A model generated the notes under the pieces. The model did no database searches. It saw only the letters and a list, made by a program, of their open reading frames with translations, and had not been told where the DNA came from. A stretch of 64,000 nt of DNA from Watersipora subatra. Lineage: Eukaryota > Bryozoa > Gymnolaemata > Cheilostomatida > Watersiporidae. The DNA is taken from assembly GCF_963576615.1 (NCBI RefSeq), contig NC_088714.1, positions 5,864,170 through 5,928,169 of the forward strand, in the 5' to 3' direction. The position numbers and the translations under genes are program-made. Positions 11,314-25,100 of the stretch are shown piece by piece (position 1 is the first letter of the stretch; each line of letters starts with the position of its first letter).

Positions 11314-12617
11314 CAGTGACCCTCTCGGGCTACTGGACTTACCAGTCAAAATCAATTTCTGAGTGCCAGTAGTCCCACCAACCACCTTGGCCCTTCTCAG
11401 GGCCACCATTTCCATTTTAAGGGTTTTGTTTTGCGTCGACAATGGTGGAAACTCAGTGTCGTACTTATCATGTACTTTTTTTATTACACCATTGGTGTAA
11501 CTTTATGGGTCATTTACTAGACATACTATAATAAAATTATTTAGGGCTGTTATGAATTTCAATATTGTCACACTTATTTTAAGAACAACCTGGTTTCGAA
11601 AGCTGATGTTTATCTTATCTTTGTTAAGAGAAACTTTAAGTATCATTTGAAAGAGGGTAAGTAACATGATGATGAAGCAAGTATGGTCTGCAAGCTTCTC
11701 CTATTAGTCATTGAGCCGATGGTGCTTGAGGTCTAAATCCTGTTAGCACACCTGCAGTGAAGCTTTTACATACTCCTCTAACTTGCTCCCTTTCTTTGCA
11801 ATCTATCATTCACTTAATCTGTTCTTTCTTTTACATAATGTTATCTTTTTTGTATGGTAATGTTAGTGAATGGATCTGTGTATTAGGGGTTGTGCGGTAA
11901 ATAACAGTCTGGTATTTATGCTCATATGCATACACGCGAGTTATTAATATATTACGCCTGTTTCAATCTTCATTCATTCCTATTTGCTGAGATGTGGATG
12001 GTTTCCTACTTAATTCTGAGGATCTCGGTGTAGTATGAGGGACAAGGTCAGAATGTGAAATATGAGGGCAGGGGTAAAGATCATAGCCACTGTTAGGACA
12101 ATGGTGATTAAAAAAGCCTAACTAGAAATCCACCAAGAACCGTTTAAGGTAGAGCATAAACTGATGTTTCTTTCTGCACACAAACATTCTGTATTCTAAA
12201 TTTGTGTGCAATAATTGTTAACCTGAAATTACACGCTTGTATAGTCTTTTTTTTTCTTTGTGCTAACACAATAATCCGTTTCTCACAAAGACAAAGACAA
12301 CTAAAAAAGGAGAGCACGGCCAGACAGACAAAACTAATTAGGCAGCCACTTGGCAACATTTAGGCAAAGCAGAGGTGAGTGGCCAGAAATTTCGCAATAA
12401 AACTTGATATAACACTGTTTTAATTTACAAGGAATTAATACTGGATATAACACTGTATCGTTTGAATGATTAGCAGTTCATGACTTACAAAAATATTTTG
12501 GTAATACTCTAGAACGTAATTTATGCACTTTAAGCCATTTTCAAAACACTTGTTAAATTTTCTTGTTGTTGTAATGAAGTTCTACAAGCAAGCTTGCGTG
12601 TTTGTTGCATCGTTGGT

Positions 12618-12842
12618 GTCATAATGACTAGTAACCTTGGCAGCACTGTACGCAATCAGTACGTCATAATGACTAGTATCCTTGGCAGCACTGTACGCAA
12701 TCAGTACGTCATAATGACTAGTATCCTTGGCAGCACTGTACGCAATCAGTACGTCATAATGACTAGTATCCTTGGCAGCACTGTACGCAATCAGTACGTC
12801 ATAATGACTAGTATCCTTGGCAGCACTGTACGCAATCAGTAC
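12618..12842. repeat. 45-bp minisatellite, 5 nearly identical copies
   Basis: Five units of 45 bp each contain CATAATGACTAGTATCCTTG and GCAGCACTGTACGCAATCAG. The first copy differs at one base. The period is a multiple of three, so both strands read open. The near-identity points to a recent expansion. It lies just downstream of the P1 gene. Confidence 0.9.
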
Positions 12843-12979
12843 GCATATGATTAACTTTTCTGCTACTAAATTAATGTCTTTGCAATGAAAAGGTTCCATA
12901 TATACATGTAGGTATATGCTTCTCATGTTAATAATGTTGAGGCATTGAAGTGACAATATTTTAGATAGAAAAGTAAACA

Positions 12980-12985
12980 TTTATT
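12980..12985 (-). terminator. poly(A) signal of P1
   Basis: AATAAA on the minus strand about 145 nt after the P1 stop codon. The equivalent site is conserved after P2 at 38175-38180. Confidence 0.55.
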
Positions 12986-13127
12986 ATCAAAAATTAAATA
13001 GCAGAGGATTAAAAAGGGTCAGAACCAGAAAAAATTATAATCATAATAAAATAACTATAGCACACCCCTACAAAAATATTTAGATTCTTGTTATTTTTTC
13101 TGTAGTGGGTATAACTAATCAATTCTT

Positions 13128-16100
13128 CTAATATTTGGGAGGTGGGGTGTCTTTTCCTGAAAGTTGAGTTGCCATCACAGCACCTCCTTCTTCTCCTTGC
13201 CTCAAATCTACCTATGTAACAAAAATCAGATACATATCAAAGACAATCACATACATATCATAGATTAGGGAATAGCCATGGGATATCACATATCATAGAG
13301 TAGGGAATAGCCATAGAATATCACATATCATAGAGTAGGGAATAGCCATAGGATATCACATATCATAGAGTAGGGAATAGCCATAGGATATCACATATCA
13401 TAGAGTAGGGAATAGCCATAGGATATCACATATCATAGAGTAGGGAATAGCCATAGAATATCACATATCATAGAGTAGGGAATAGCCATAGGATATCACA
13501 TATCATAGAGTAGGGAATAGCCAAGGGATATCACATATCATAGAGTAGGGAATAGCCATAGGATATCACATATCATAGAGTGGGGAATAGCCAAGGGATA
13601 TCACATATCATAGAGTAGGGAATAGCCATAGGATATCACATATCATAGAGTAGGGAATAGCCATAGGATATCACATATCATAGAGTAGGGAATAGCCATA
13701 AAATATCACATATCATAGAGTAGGGAATAGCCATAGGATATCACATATCATAGAGTAGGGAATAGCCAAGGGATATCACAAATCATAGAGTAGGGAATAG
13801 CCATAGGATATCACATATCATAGAGTGGGGAATAGCCAAGGGATATCACATATCATAGAGTAGGGAATAGCCATAGGATATCACATATCATGGAGTAGGG
13901 AATAGCCATAGAATATCACATATCATAGAGTAGGGATTAGCCATAGAATATCACATATCATAGAGTAGGGAATAGCCATAGAATATCACATATCATAGAG
14001 TAGGGAATAGCCATAGGATATCACATATCATAGAGTAGGGAATAGCCATAGGATATCACATATCATAGAGTAGGGAATAGCCATAGAATATCACATATCA
14101 TAGAGTAGGGAATAGCCAAGGGAGCTGGAGCAGAAGCTTTAAAGAAGATGCTAGCAACTACCGATGTGGCTACTATCAAATCTTTCATGGGACCGATTCG
14201 GTTTTACCACAAATTTCTACCAGATCTATCTACAATTACTGTAATTGTCGATAGATCCGGTATAGATCTATCTACAATTACAGTAATTGTAGATACATCT
14301 GGTAGATCTATCTACAATTACTGTAATTGTAGATAGATCTGGTAGATCTATCTACAACAGTACCTCTCCAGAAGTTACTCGAGAAAGGAGAACAATGGCA
14401 CTGGAATACGGAACAGCAGACTGCCTATTTGAAGCTAAAGGAGATGCTATGCAGCAACACGGTGTTGGCACACTTTGACCCTTCTTTGGATATTGGGATT
14501 TTTTGTGATGCATCAGACGTTGAGCTAGGAGCGGTACTTTTTCACCAATACAAAGATGGCAGTGAAAGACCAATTTCTCATGCTAGCAAAACACTGACCA
14601 ATACTCAGAGAAGATACAGTCGAATTCAAAAGGAAGCTCTATCTATCATCTATGAACTAAACAAGTTTCACCAGTTTATCTATGGAAGGAAGTTCATCTT
14701 GGTGACAGATCACAAACCTCTACTAGCGCTGTTTGGACCAACTAAAGCAACCCCCGCTATGGCAGCAGACAGACTGGCAAGATAGGCTCTTACTCTCAAC
14801 CAATATGACTATACCATTGTAAAATAGGAAAACCTTTGAACATGGAAACGCAGATGCACTCTGTCGCTTACCCATTGAACATGATCACAAGTTTGATGGG
14901 GAGGAAGAAGGCAAAGATATTGACACAATATGCACAATCAAACACAATGGAATACGGCTGAATCCAACAGATCCTGGTATTCCGAAGATAGAGACAGCTA
15001 AGGATTCTGTGCTCAGCACAGTGATGGGATATCTGAAGGATGCAAAAAGATCTGAAAGAGCATGATGGCAACCAAGCTGGAATCATGACTAAAGGCTATT
15101 TTGTAAAAGACTTCAGGAAACTTGAGATGTCATTGTCAGCTGATAGCAGATGCTTGATGTATGGAACAAGAGTTGTCATACCACTATCTCTACAAAGACA
15201 AGTTCTTCAACTTTTACATCTTGGACATTTTGGCATGCAGAGAATGAAGCAACTTGCTAGAACTGCTGTTTACTTGCCCAGGATGGATCAAGACATCACA
15301 GATACTGCACACCAATGCATTTCACACAATGAGCATCAAAACAAGCCTGATCGTCTACCAAATCACCCTTGGATGATGCCAGAAAAACCATGGAGCACGG
15401 TACACATCGACCATACAATTAACTTCATGGGAACCAACTGGTTGGTGTTAGTGGATGCCTACACAAAGTATCCATGTGTACATGCTACCACTTCAGTATC
15501 AACCAAAGCTACTACAGATTCACTCAAGAAGGACTTTGCTCACTTTGGATGTCCACATACCATAGTGTCTAATAATGGAACTACATTTACTTCTGAGGAA
15601 CTTCAAGAATGGTGCAGAAATCGGGGCATCATTCACCTGACAGAAGCACCATTCCATCCAGCCACCAGTGGAGCTGCAGAAAGGCTAGTTCAATCCTTCA
15701 AACAAGCACTCAATAAGTAGGATCTCTCAGCTCAGTCTGCTTTGCAAGAATTCTTGATGATGTATAGAAACACGCCACTGTCTTATGGTTACTCACCCAG
15801 TGAACTGCTGAATAGGAGACAAATCCGAAAAAAAGATCGATACATTACTGCCATCACCAGCTCACTTAATTCAAAGCAAACAGATGCAGGAGAACCGATC
15901 AACTGAAACAGTTCATCATTACACAGTGGAAACACCATGCTATGCTTTATACTGTGGACCCAAAAGAGATAAACAGCCTAAATGGGTGAAAGCTGTTGTT
16001 ATCAAAGCATTTAGCAGCAGAACAGTCAATGTTAGAGTACTACCCAGAGTACCAACTTGGAAGAGACATCTGGAACAGCTTTGTCCTAGACATATTTTAC

Positions 16101-19100
16101 CAGAAGGGGCTGAACCACCTGCCGAAATACCAACTACTTCAAACAGTCTTCCAAAATCATAACCGTTGCCTGCAGCCACAGTACCAAAACCAAAAAGACG
16201 AAATCCAAGATTACCTAATGGCAATGAATACAACAGGGACAATTCCAGACGCTCAAAGAGACAACCTAATTGCTGAAGTCACCCATACAACTTCAAGCTA
16301 GCAGAGAGGTATTAGGACATTACAATGGACAATCAATGCATTACATAGTGAATGAAATTTACTATGTCATTATAGTATTATACATAGCTGATTATTTATG
16401 GAATAAGTTCATATAAAATTTACTTGCTGAATGTATAGTTCAAGGATAATACTTATGCTATTTCAGCTCTCTATACATATATACTTGGGATGTCTTTTCA
16501 TAATTCATTGTGAACTCAGTACTGAAATAAAAAACATTACAGTGAGAACACGACAAAATACATATCAGATACAATCACATACATATCATAGAGTTGTATC
16601 ATAAATGATACAGCTCATATCATACGGAGTTGTATCATATACTTACATATAACTGGTAAAAATACTAAATACTGTGCATGCAGCCACACCCATCGCACCA
16701 CCATCAACACTAAGACACTGGTGCTATTGATGAAGTGTTTGTCTGTAGGTCTATCTGTCTGCTGTGAGTGTGATGCAAAGGCTTTATCATCAAAAATGTT
16801 AGCATCACTTGTACCCCCAAACAGCATAAAGTTCTTTTGAAGGTTGCGTGACATATACATGTACTGCAAGTTTAACTAACAGGCTAGCATATGGACCTTG
16901 GTTAATGAAGCAAGTGTTTGCTTTGAAAAACCAAGGGCTAAAGCAAATAGAACTTATGTATTATAGTGGAAGTTCTTTATTGTCATTGAACTTAGTTGAT
17001 GATCAACGTTTTCTGTCAAACAGCGACAAGCACTTTTTCAGCAAACTAACATCTTTGACACCTCTAAGCTGCTGAGTGTACTTCTGATACACCATCTCAA
17101 GGAAAGAGATACTGCGAGATGTCTTCTAAGCCTTCAAGCTTCTTTGCATGCTAAGTTACTTTAAACTTGAAGATCTCATTGCTAGTAACTCTAAACACTT
17201 ACAGAGGAATAAGATGGCGGACGGAGAGGGTCAACAGTTGGTTGTTTTCCGAAACAAATGGGTACCGTATATGGGACTCCATCTTTTTTCACATCTGCAT
17301 GAATAAAACTTTGTTATCAAAGTTGCTGCAAGCAATGACAATCAGTAAGTTTTTGTTTAAATCAACCTATAAAAAACCTCAGTGAGCCTTGATGAAACTT
17401 TTACAAGTTTAATACTAGAACCATACCAACATAAATGTTTTAGTATCACATTATTACATTGTTATAGTTTATATTCTCTTTTTTACAAGCTCAGTTGTGT
17501 GGAAACCTTTGCATTTCTTGTTTGTAATCAATGTTACACAGCACTATAAATTAGCTGCAGTAAGCTTTTTCTGATTATGTACTTGTAACAAAAAGATACT
17601 AGCACCAGATAGGACAACCCTGATATACATTATAAAAAAAAAACATATATATATATAATTATATATATAAGTATATATATGTATATTTTATATATATAAA
17701 AAATTATATATATTTTTTTTACATATGTATAAGTATATATATATATATATATATAATTATATATAAATAGATATATATATATTTATATATATACATGTAT
17801 ATATGTATAATATACTCATGCTTCAGACAGAGCTGTTTCGGCTATGGAAGCCTCATTAGTGCAGCTCAGAGCAGGCAAGGGAGACAAATCCCATTGCCAA
17901 TGGGAGTTTATATATACAAATTGTTTTCTCACCTATATATCCTCACATATATATATCCTCACATATATCAATCTGCTGCTCTTACAATGGACCTACGCCC
18001 TGATGATGAAGAAATTGACTGGCACACGGAACCTCTTCATGGTGCTTACCAATGACAAATATTTAAGGTTGGCGATCTTCACCAGACATATATGTGGCTG
18101 AACAAAGGAAACCTAACGGCCAATACAGAGTTGCTAATCATGGCAGCCCAGAAGCAAGTGCTCCCAACAAGGCAACTCCAAACAAAAATCTATCACATTA
18201 GAGACAATCCTACATGTAGATGCAGACTGTGCAAAGATGCACCTGAGACCATCCAACACATCATCAGTGGATGCAAGCAGCTAGCAGGAAACGTATACAC
18301 TGAGCGGCATAATCATGTCGCAGGTGTTGTGTATAGAAGTCTATGTGACGAGTATGGCCTTAATAAACCACAACACTGGTGGGAAGCTCCTGGTAAGGTA
18401 AATGAAAATGACCGCACTAAGATCCTCTGGAACTTTTACATCTAGGCTGACAAGCATGTCCTAGCAAACCAACCAGATATAGTGGTGGTGGACAAGGAGA
18501 ACAAGAGGGCTACTATAATAGATATAGCAGTACCCAATGACTACAATATAGCCAGCAAAGAAAAAGAAAAGGTAGAGAAATATCTCCCTCTTGGAGTAAA
18601 GATGGAAAAATGCTGGAATGTAAGAACAACTGTAATTCCAGTAGTCATTGGGGCACTGGGCGCAATAAGACCGGCGCATAAAATGTGGCTTGCCCAAATA
18701 CCAACAGCAATCAAGTCAGGTGAGTTGCAGAAAAGTGCGCTATTGGGAACAGCTAAGATCTTGAGGCGAGTGCTCAAACTCCCAGGTCTCTGGTAGGAGA
18801 CCCGAGTTAGAGCAAAAATTACCACCCATACAGGGTATCCAGGGTGAGGAAACAATTTTTTTCATATGTATATTAAAACTGTTGTGCGCAACCTCTACTG
18901 AAAAGTACTCAATGCTAGGCAGAGCATATGTAAAATGCAGCAACTAAGCAGATAACATAACACGGAAAATATTAGCTCAAGCACAACCATATACAATCAA
19001 AACAAAATGACCCAAACTATGTTTACTATAAAGGCCTATAAAAAGGCTTCCTAATATGCAAACCACACTTGAGCGCATTGAATAAATGGAAGGAGTTGTC

Positions 19101-22100
19101 TTCTAATTGCCAAAAGTGCCAGGAGTTATCTTCTCGATTACGCCTAATACCAAGTCACATGATTAAAACATCGAGCTCATTTCTAGCATTTCGGTTCAGC
19201 TTTTAGTTTTCATCAAACCGCACCTGAGGCTTCGCACGTAACAGATTGGTAGAGCTTTTACTGAAAATTCACTTCACTTCTTTTATAATTTTTTTATAAT
19301 TCTATGTTCTACTAATTATATTTTAGATTTTTATTAAAGAATCATTTTTATATGCTTTTTCATCTGATTTTAATTACTATATGTATAGACCACGATCAGG
19401 CCTGCCAACCCAAGAGTGGGGGCAATGCGTGAGATTTGGTTTTGGGGCAATTAATGTATCGATGATAGTATTTATAAAATTGTGGAAATTGGGGCAAAAA
19501 TCGCACGTATTTTCATTTTTTGGAGTTGATTGCGTGAGTCTCACGCCCAATGCGTGAGTCTCACGCCCAATGCGTGAGTCTCACGCCCAATGCGTGAGTC
19601 TCACGCCCAATGCGTGAGTCTCACGCCCAATGCGTGAGTCTCACGCCCTATGCGTGAGTCTCACGCCCAATGCGTGAGTCTCACGCCCAATGCGTGAGTC
19701 TCACGCCCAATGCGTAAGTCTCACGCCCAATGCGTGAGTCTCACGCCCAATGCGTGAGTCTCACGCCCAATGCGTGAGTCTCACGCCCAATGCGTGAGTC
19801 TCACGCCCAATGCGTGAGTCTCACGCTCAATGCGTGAGTCTCACGCCCAATGCGTGAGAGTTGGCAGGTATGACCACGATATATCTATATACATGTATGT
19901 ACATTGTATATATTTCTCAAAGTCTGTCTGTTGGTTTTCCGGCTATAGCTATTATTAGAACAGCTGAGCTGGACAACAATGCAGACTCAACGCCATGGAG
20001 TACCGTCATTGGAAGCCTAACCTTATTAACTAGCTTAGTGGAGTTTTCCATTGGCAATATGCCAGGCTACTACCTTGAAAGGTACAGTTGTTTGACGAAG
20101 TTTTAAAACCTTTACAGTTGTTTTTATTTTTTTCTTAATTTATTTCAACTACACGACACACTTCTCTCATGATATGTACTTTGAAAGATAGAATGGCAAA
20201 TGTTGTTATCGTACAAATCAATTTTCTGTCCAAAGACTTCTATTACACGGGCAACGTCGGGTGGCACAGCTAGTATATGTACATATCATGGTATATATAT
20301 ATATATATATATATATAAGATCCTAAGATCCGTGCTAAGATCCTCTGGGACTTCTACATCCAAACTGACAAGCATGTCCTAGCAAACCAACCAGATATTG
20401 TGGTGGTAGACAAGGAGAACAAGAGGGCTACTATAATAGATATAGCAGTACCCAATGACTACAATATAGCCAGCAAAGAAAAAGAAAAGGTAGAGAAATA
20501 TCTCCCTCTTGGAGAAGAAGTTGAAAAATGCTGGAATGTAAGAACAACTGTAATTCCAGTAGTCATTGGGGCACTGGGCGCAATAAGACCGGCGCATAAA
20601 ATGTGGCTTGCCCAAATACCAACAACAATCAACTCAGGTGAGTTGCAGAAAGGTGCGCTATTGGGAACAGCTAAGATCTTGAGGCGAGTGCTCAAACTCC
20701 CAGGTCTCTGGTAGGAGACCCGAGTTAGAGCAGAATTTACCACCCATACAGGGTATCCGGGGTGAGGAAACAATTTATATATGTATATATATAGTCAAAC
20801 ATGGATAACTCGAACTTCACGGGACCGAGCAAAAGTGTTCGAATTATCAGAGCGATCAAGTTATCAGAGCACTGTCACAAGTCCATGTATTTACTTATTT
20901 ATTAGTAGATACATGTACATATACAAACTATAATATAAATCAAAAGCACAAATGGCTTGTTTCGAATTTAATGCATCCAATGTAAAGTTTAAAACGTTTT
21001 TATCAAAAAGTATAGAAATTTTTCTATCACTTGAGATTGGTTCATTGTTTGAGGTGATGTTATTGCCAGGACATTTTTTAGATTGACATTGGCAAAACTT
21101 GATCGATGTTGAAATGCTCAAAAGAAAAGACATTTTTTTCTATTGGGGGTTTACCCACGATCAATTTTGCCGTTTTTTCTTGAAGTTTATGCAAAGATTA
21201 CCTCACTTTACCTGGGATTCGTTAAGAGCAACACTCCGAGGCAGTTTAATTAGAAGTTTTACGAGGTTTTCACGTACATTGTATATCACTCACGCTTTTT
21301 AATAGATAATCATTGAATGTACACACGTATTCTGTGTTTAGGTCAAACGATGAATAGTGTTTTGTAGCTAAGACAACGTATAGGTTTAATTACAATTTTT
21401 AAGACGTTTTAAACATTCAATATTCCAACGTTGATTCAACATGGAATCAACGTCGGAAAACTATTCATCACGGGTTAGCTGGGTTACGCCACGCACTCAA
21501 GGACTTTCGCCACGCACATACAAAACAAAAACAACGTTCAATTTTTGTTTTGTATCTGCGTGGCGAAAATTCTTGCGTGCGTGACCCGGCTAGCCCATGC
21601 TATTCATCGTATCGTAGTATAATTCAAATTTCACCAAACCTTTAGAAAAGTCGTTGACAAAAATATTTTGCCGATGGTGGTTATAACGACGAATATGAAT
21701 TACGAAAAGATGAGGTTTAGCTCTATGGCTTTGAATAAAGTGATTTTCTAAAGCGATAACAACCGTATCGGTAGCCGTTGGGCAAAAAACAGTTCGAATT
21801 AACAGTGTTGAGTTCGAGTTATATATAGCAATTTATCATTACGTGGGAACGGACCAAAGAAACCGTTCGAATTAACCATGTGTTCGAGCTATCCGTGGGC
21901 AAGTTATCCATGTTTGACTGTATATATCCTTTCCCTCCTCCAAGTTGCAATATTGAGGCTTCAATAGCCGAAACAGTATATATAGATATATCTATATATA
22001 ATATCTTATAACATAAATAAAGGAGAAAATGGAAACAAATTTTGCGAGAAATTGAAAAGAAGTTGCATGGGTTTTAAGAACAGACAATGAATGACCATTG

Positions 22101-25100
22101 TTACAGACAAAAGACTGAAAGGATACATACCAACTGTAAGGAGCTATAGGCAGTAAGTAGTTAATAAGCTTTAACAGCACACATGTAATTCTGGGCTAAG
22201 AATTGAAGAACATTATGGGGGATGTTGCGAGGTTTATACAATTCAAGTTCATTAAGAGCTCAGGCTATTTTCTTTTGTTAGCTGTCATAGTTTTTGACAT
22301 CATTTTACTACTTAGCAAAAGAGATTTAGCATTCCACCTGCTTATTAAGTGTAGAACATGTTGCTACTGGCATAACAGTCGCATAATTTGCTATAAATAG
22401 GTGTTTATATCTGATTGACTGAGACGAAATCAACCATGCATAGCTTACCAAGCAGTGATCCGTTATAACTCAGAGGCTCTTTCTCCGTAATCCCATAAAC
22501 TAAGGCTGCCGCATCAATAGATCTGGTTCTTGGCTTCTTAAAGCAGCAAACAGCAATGGATATGGCAGCAACTATAGCCACAAGGCCAGAGAGTGCGATG
22601 ACAGCAATCATCCAAGCACTGCAAAATAAATTCAGCACGTAAAGCAAGTATAGGCAGCAGACAACGCAGAATGTAGACTGATTCTTTATTATCATTATCA
22701 AAGTATCAGCGATTTCAAATTAATGGCTGAATTTAAAGAGTTTCTTGTGTTTGTCGGTTGCCCTAGCAACCAGCTCAACAAAGTAAACAAATAAAAACTG
22801 GAACTCTTTGAACAAATTTTTCAAACTTATTTACAATTTGTTGCTCTCGCTTTATAGTTACTCATGAACAAACAAATTATACACCACTAGATTCAAAGTC
22901 TAATCAAGATTCAGAATATCCTATCAACTAATCTGTAAAATAAACCCTAATCAGATTAGATGCAGTTTCGTGAACCAATGTAACAAAAATGATTGGATTA
23001 CATATCACCAAGTGTTTTGACATTTCTTTTTCTGCAAATTTATAAACTTAAGTTCTTTGTTATAACAGTTGTTCAAATAATATAACTTGAAACAAGCAAA
23101 GAAAAATGTATGTGGTGTGATCATATTGTATCAGATGTACAGATTGTTATCTTCAGTCATTAATAAAATGAAATGTTCAGAATTTAGCCCCCATAATAAT
23201 TTGAAAACATAATTTTTCAGCTACTTGATCAAAAAATTTAAAATTGGGACAAAATGACGATTAATTTGTTATATAATTTATGACTATTGGCTAAATTCAA
23301 AATGAGTCATAATGTTAAAGATGACAATTTTAGTTTTTTACCAGCAGAGTCCATGTCATTTCACACACCACTTGATATGAAAAATATTTTTGACCAAGTA
23401 CATGCTAATCCACCTGCATACCTCAGTTTCAGTCCCTCCTGTTTAGATGGGTCACTTTGCCACTTTGATGACTGCAATTAAAATTAAATTAAACTTCAAT
23501 TAAATCTAGTATATCAGATAATAAAGTAATAAAATACTAAAATATAATGTTTGGATAATGACTGGTAGCATCAGCCCTGCAGCTTGTATTTTTCAAGAAG
23601 ATGCGTGACAAAAAGTTAATTTTTAGCTCGCAACAATGTTCAAACTGTTGATGGCACCGAAAGTGCTGGTACATTGTTGAAGGTGAACTACTACATATAT
23701 CAGTAGTAGAACAAATAGATTTTCCAACTTGGAGACAAAGGTAAAAAACACAAAAATTTGATATGTTCAGAGCTCATAGTTCTTGATTTTAGTTAGTCAG
23801 CCTTACCCAAAATCCTCTCTTACTTGTCTTCCCATCTTCAGCTTCTTTACCACCTTTCTTTTCGCTCTCTGGTTTTGGTCCTTGATCTTTATCGCCATGT
23901 TCACCACCTTTATCATTATCTTCCTCTTCGCTGTCTTCTTTTTTCCAATCATTTTCTTCACTGTTACTTCTGCCGCCACTCACTTCTTCACTTTCCCAAT
24001 TGTCCTCTTCACTGCTTCCCCGGCTGCCTCTGTCTTCTTCACTGCTCCGATCGTTTTCTTCACTGTTACTTCTGTCACCACTCACTTCTTCACTTTCCCA
24101 ATTGTGCTCGTCACCGCTTTCTTGGCTGCCTCTGTCTTCCTCACTGCTCCAATCATTTTCTTCACTGTTACTTCTGTCGCCACTGACTTCTTCACTTTCC
24201 CAATTGTGCCCTTCACTGCTTCCCCGGCTGCCTCTGTCTTCTTCACTGCTCCAATCGTTTTCTTCACTGTTACTTCTGCCGCCACTGACTTCTTCACTTT
24301 CCCAATTGTCCTCTTCACTGCTTCCCCGGCTGCCTCTGTCTTCCTCGCTGCTCCGATCGTTTTCTTCATTGTTACTTCTGTCACCACTCACTTCTTCACT
24401 TTCCCAATTGTGCTCGTCACCGCTTTCTTGGCTGCCTCTGTCTTCCTCACTGCTCCAATCATTTTCTTCACTGTTACTTCTGTCGCCACTGACTTCTTTA
24501 CTTTCCCAATTGTGCCCTTCACTGCTTCCCCGGCTGCCACTGTCTTCCTCGTTGCTCTGATCGTTTTCTTCATTGTTACTTCTGTCACCACTCACTTCTT
24601 CACTTTCCCAATTGTGCTCGTCACCGCTTTCTTGGCTGCCTCTGTCTTCCTCACTGCTCCAATCATTTCCTTCACTGTTACTTCTGTCGCCACTGACTTC
24701 TTCACTTTCCCAATTGTGCCCTTCACTGCTTCCCCGGCTGCCTCTGTCTTCTTCACTGCTCCAATCGTTTTCTTCACTGTTACTTCTGCCGCCACTGACT
24801 TCTTCACTTTCCCAATTGTCCTCTTCACTGCTTCCCCGGCTGCCTCTGTCTTCCTCGCTGCTCCGATCGTTTTCTTCATTGTTACTTCTGTCACCACTCA
24901 CTTCTTCACTTTCCCAATTGTCCTCGTCACTGCTTCCCCGGCTGCCTCTGTCTTCATCACTGCTCCAATCATTTTCTTCACTGTTACTTCCGTCGCCACT
25001 GACTTCTTCACTTTCCCAATTGTCCTCTTCACTGCTTCCCCGGCTGCCTCTGTCTTCTTCACTGCTCCGATCGTTTTCTTCACTGCTACTTCTACCGCCA

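Larger units (their letters stand above)
8769..12125. repeat. duplicated segment, unit A copy (homologous to 34476-36145)
   Basis: Positions 8769-9080 match 34476-34735 and positions 11490-12125 match 34735-36145 in the same order and orientation. The sequence between (about 9081-11489) is absent from the other copy and is therefore an insertion or expansion here. Together with homology further right, this marks the left part of a large tandem segmental duplication. Confidence 0.7.

Noticed and set aside
13245-14125. 35-bp array as a CRISPR array
   Set aside because: Units are contiguous with no unique spacers, and the context is a eukaryotic intron.
23287-23481. 64-codon plus-strand frame conserved at 46284-46478
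   Set aside because: Conservation is explained by segmental duplication and by the minus-strand micro-exon that lies inside it.
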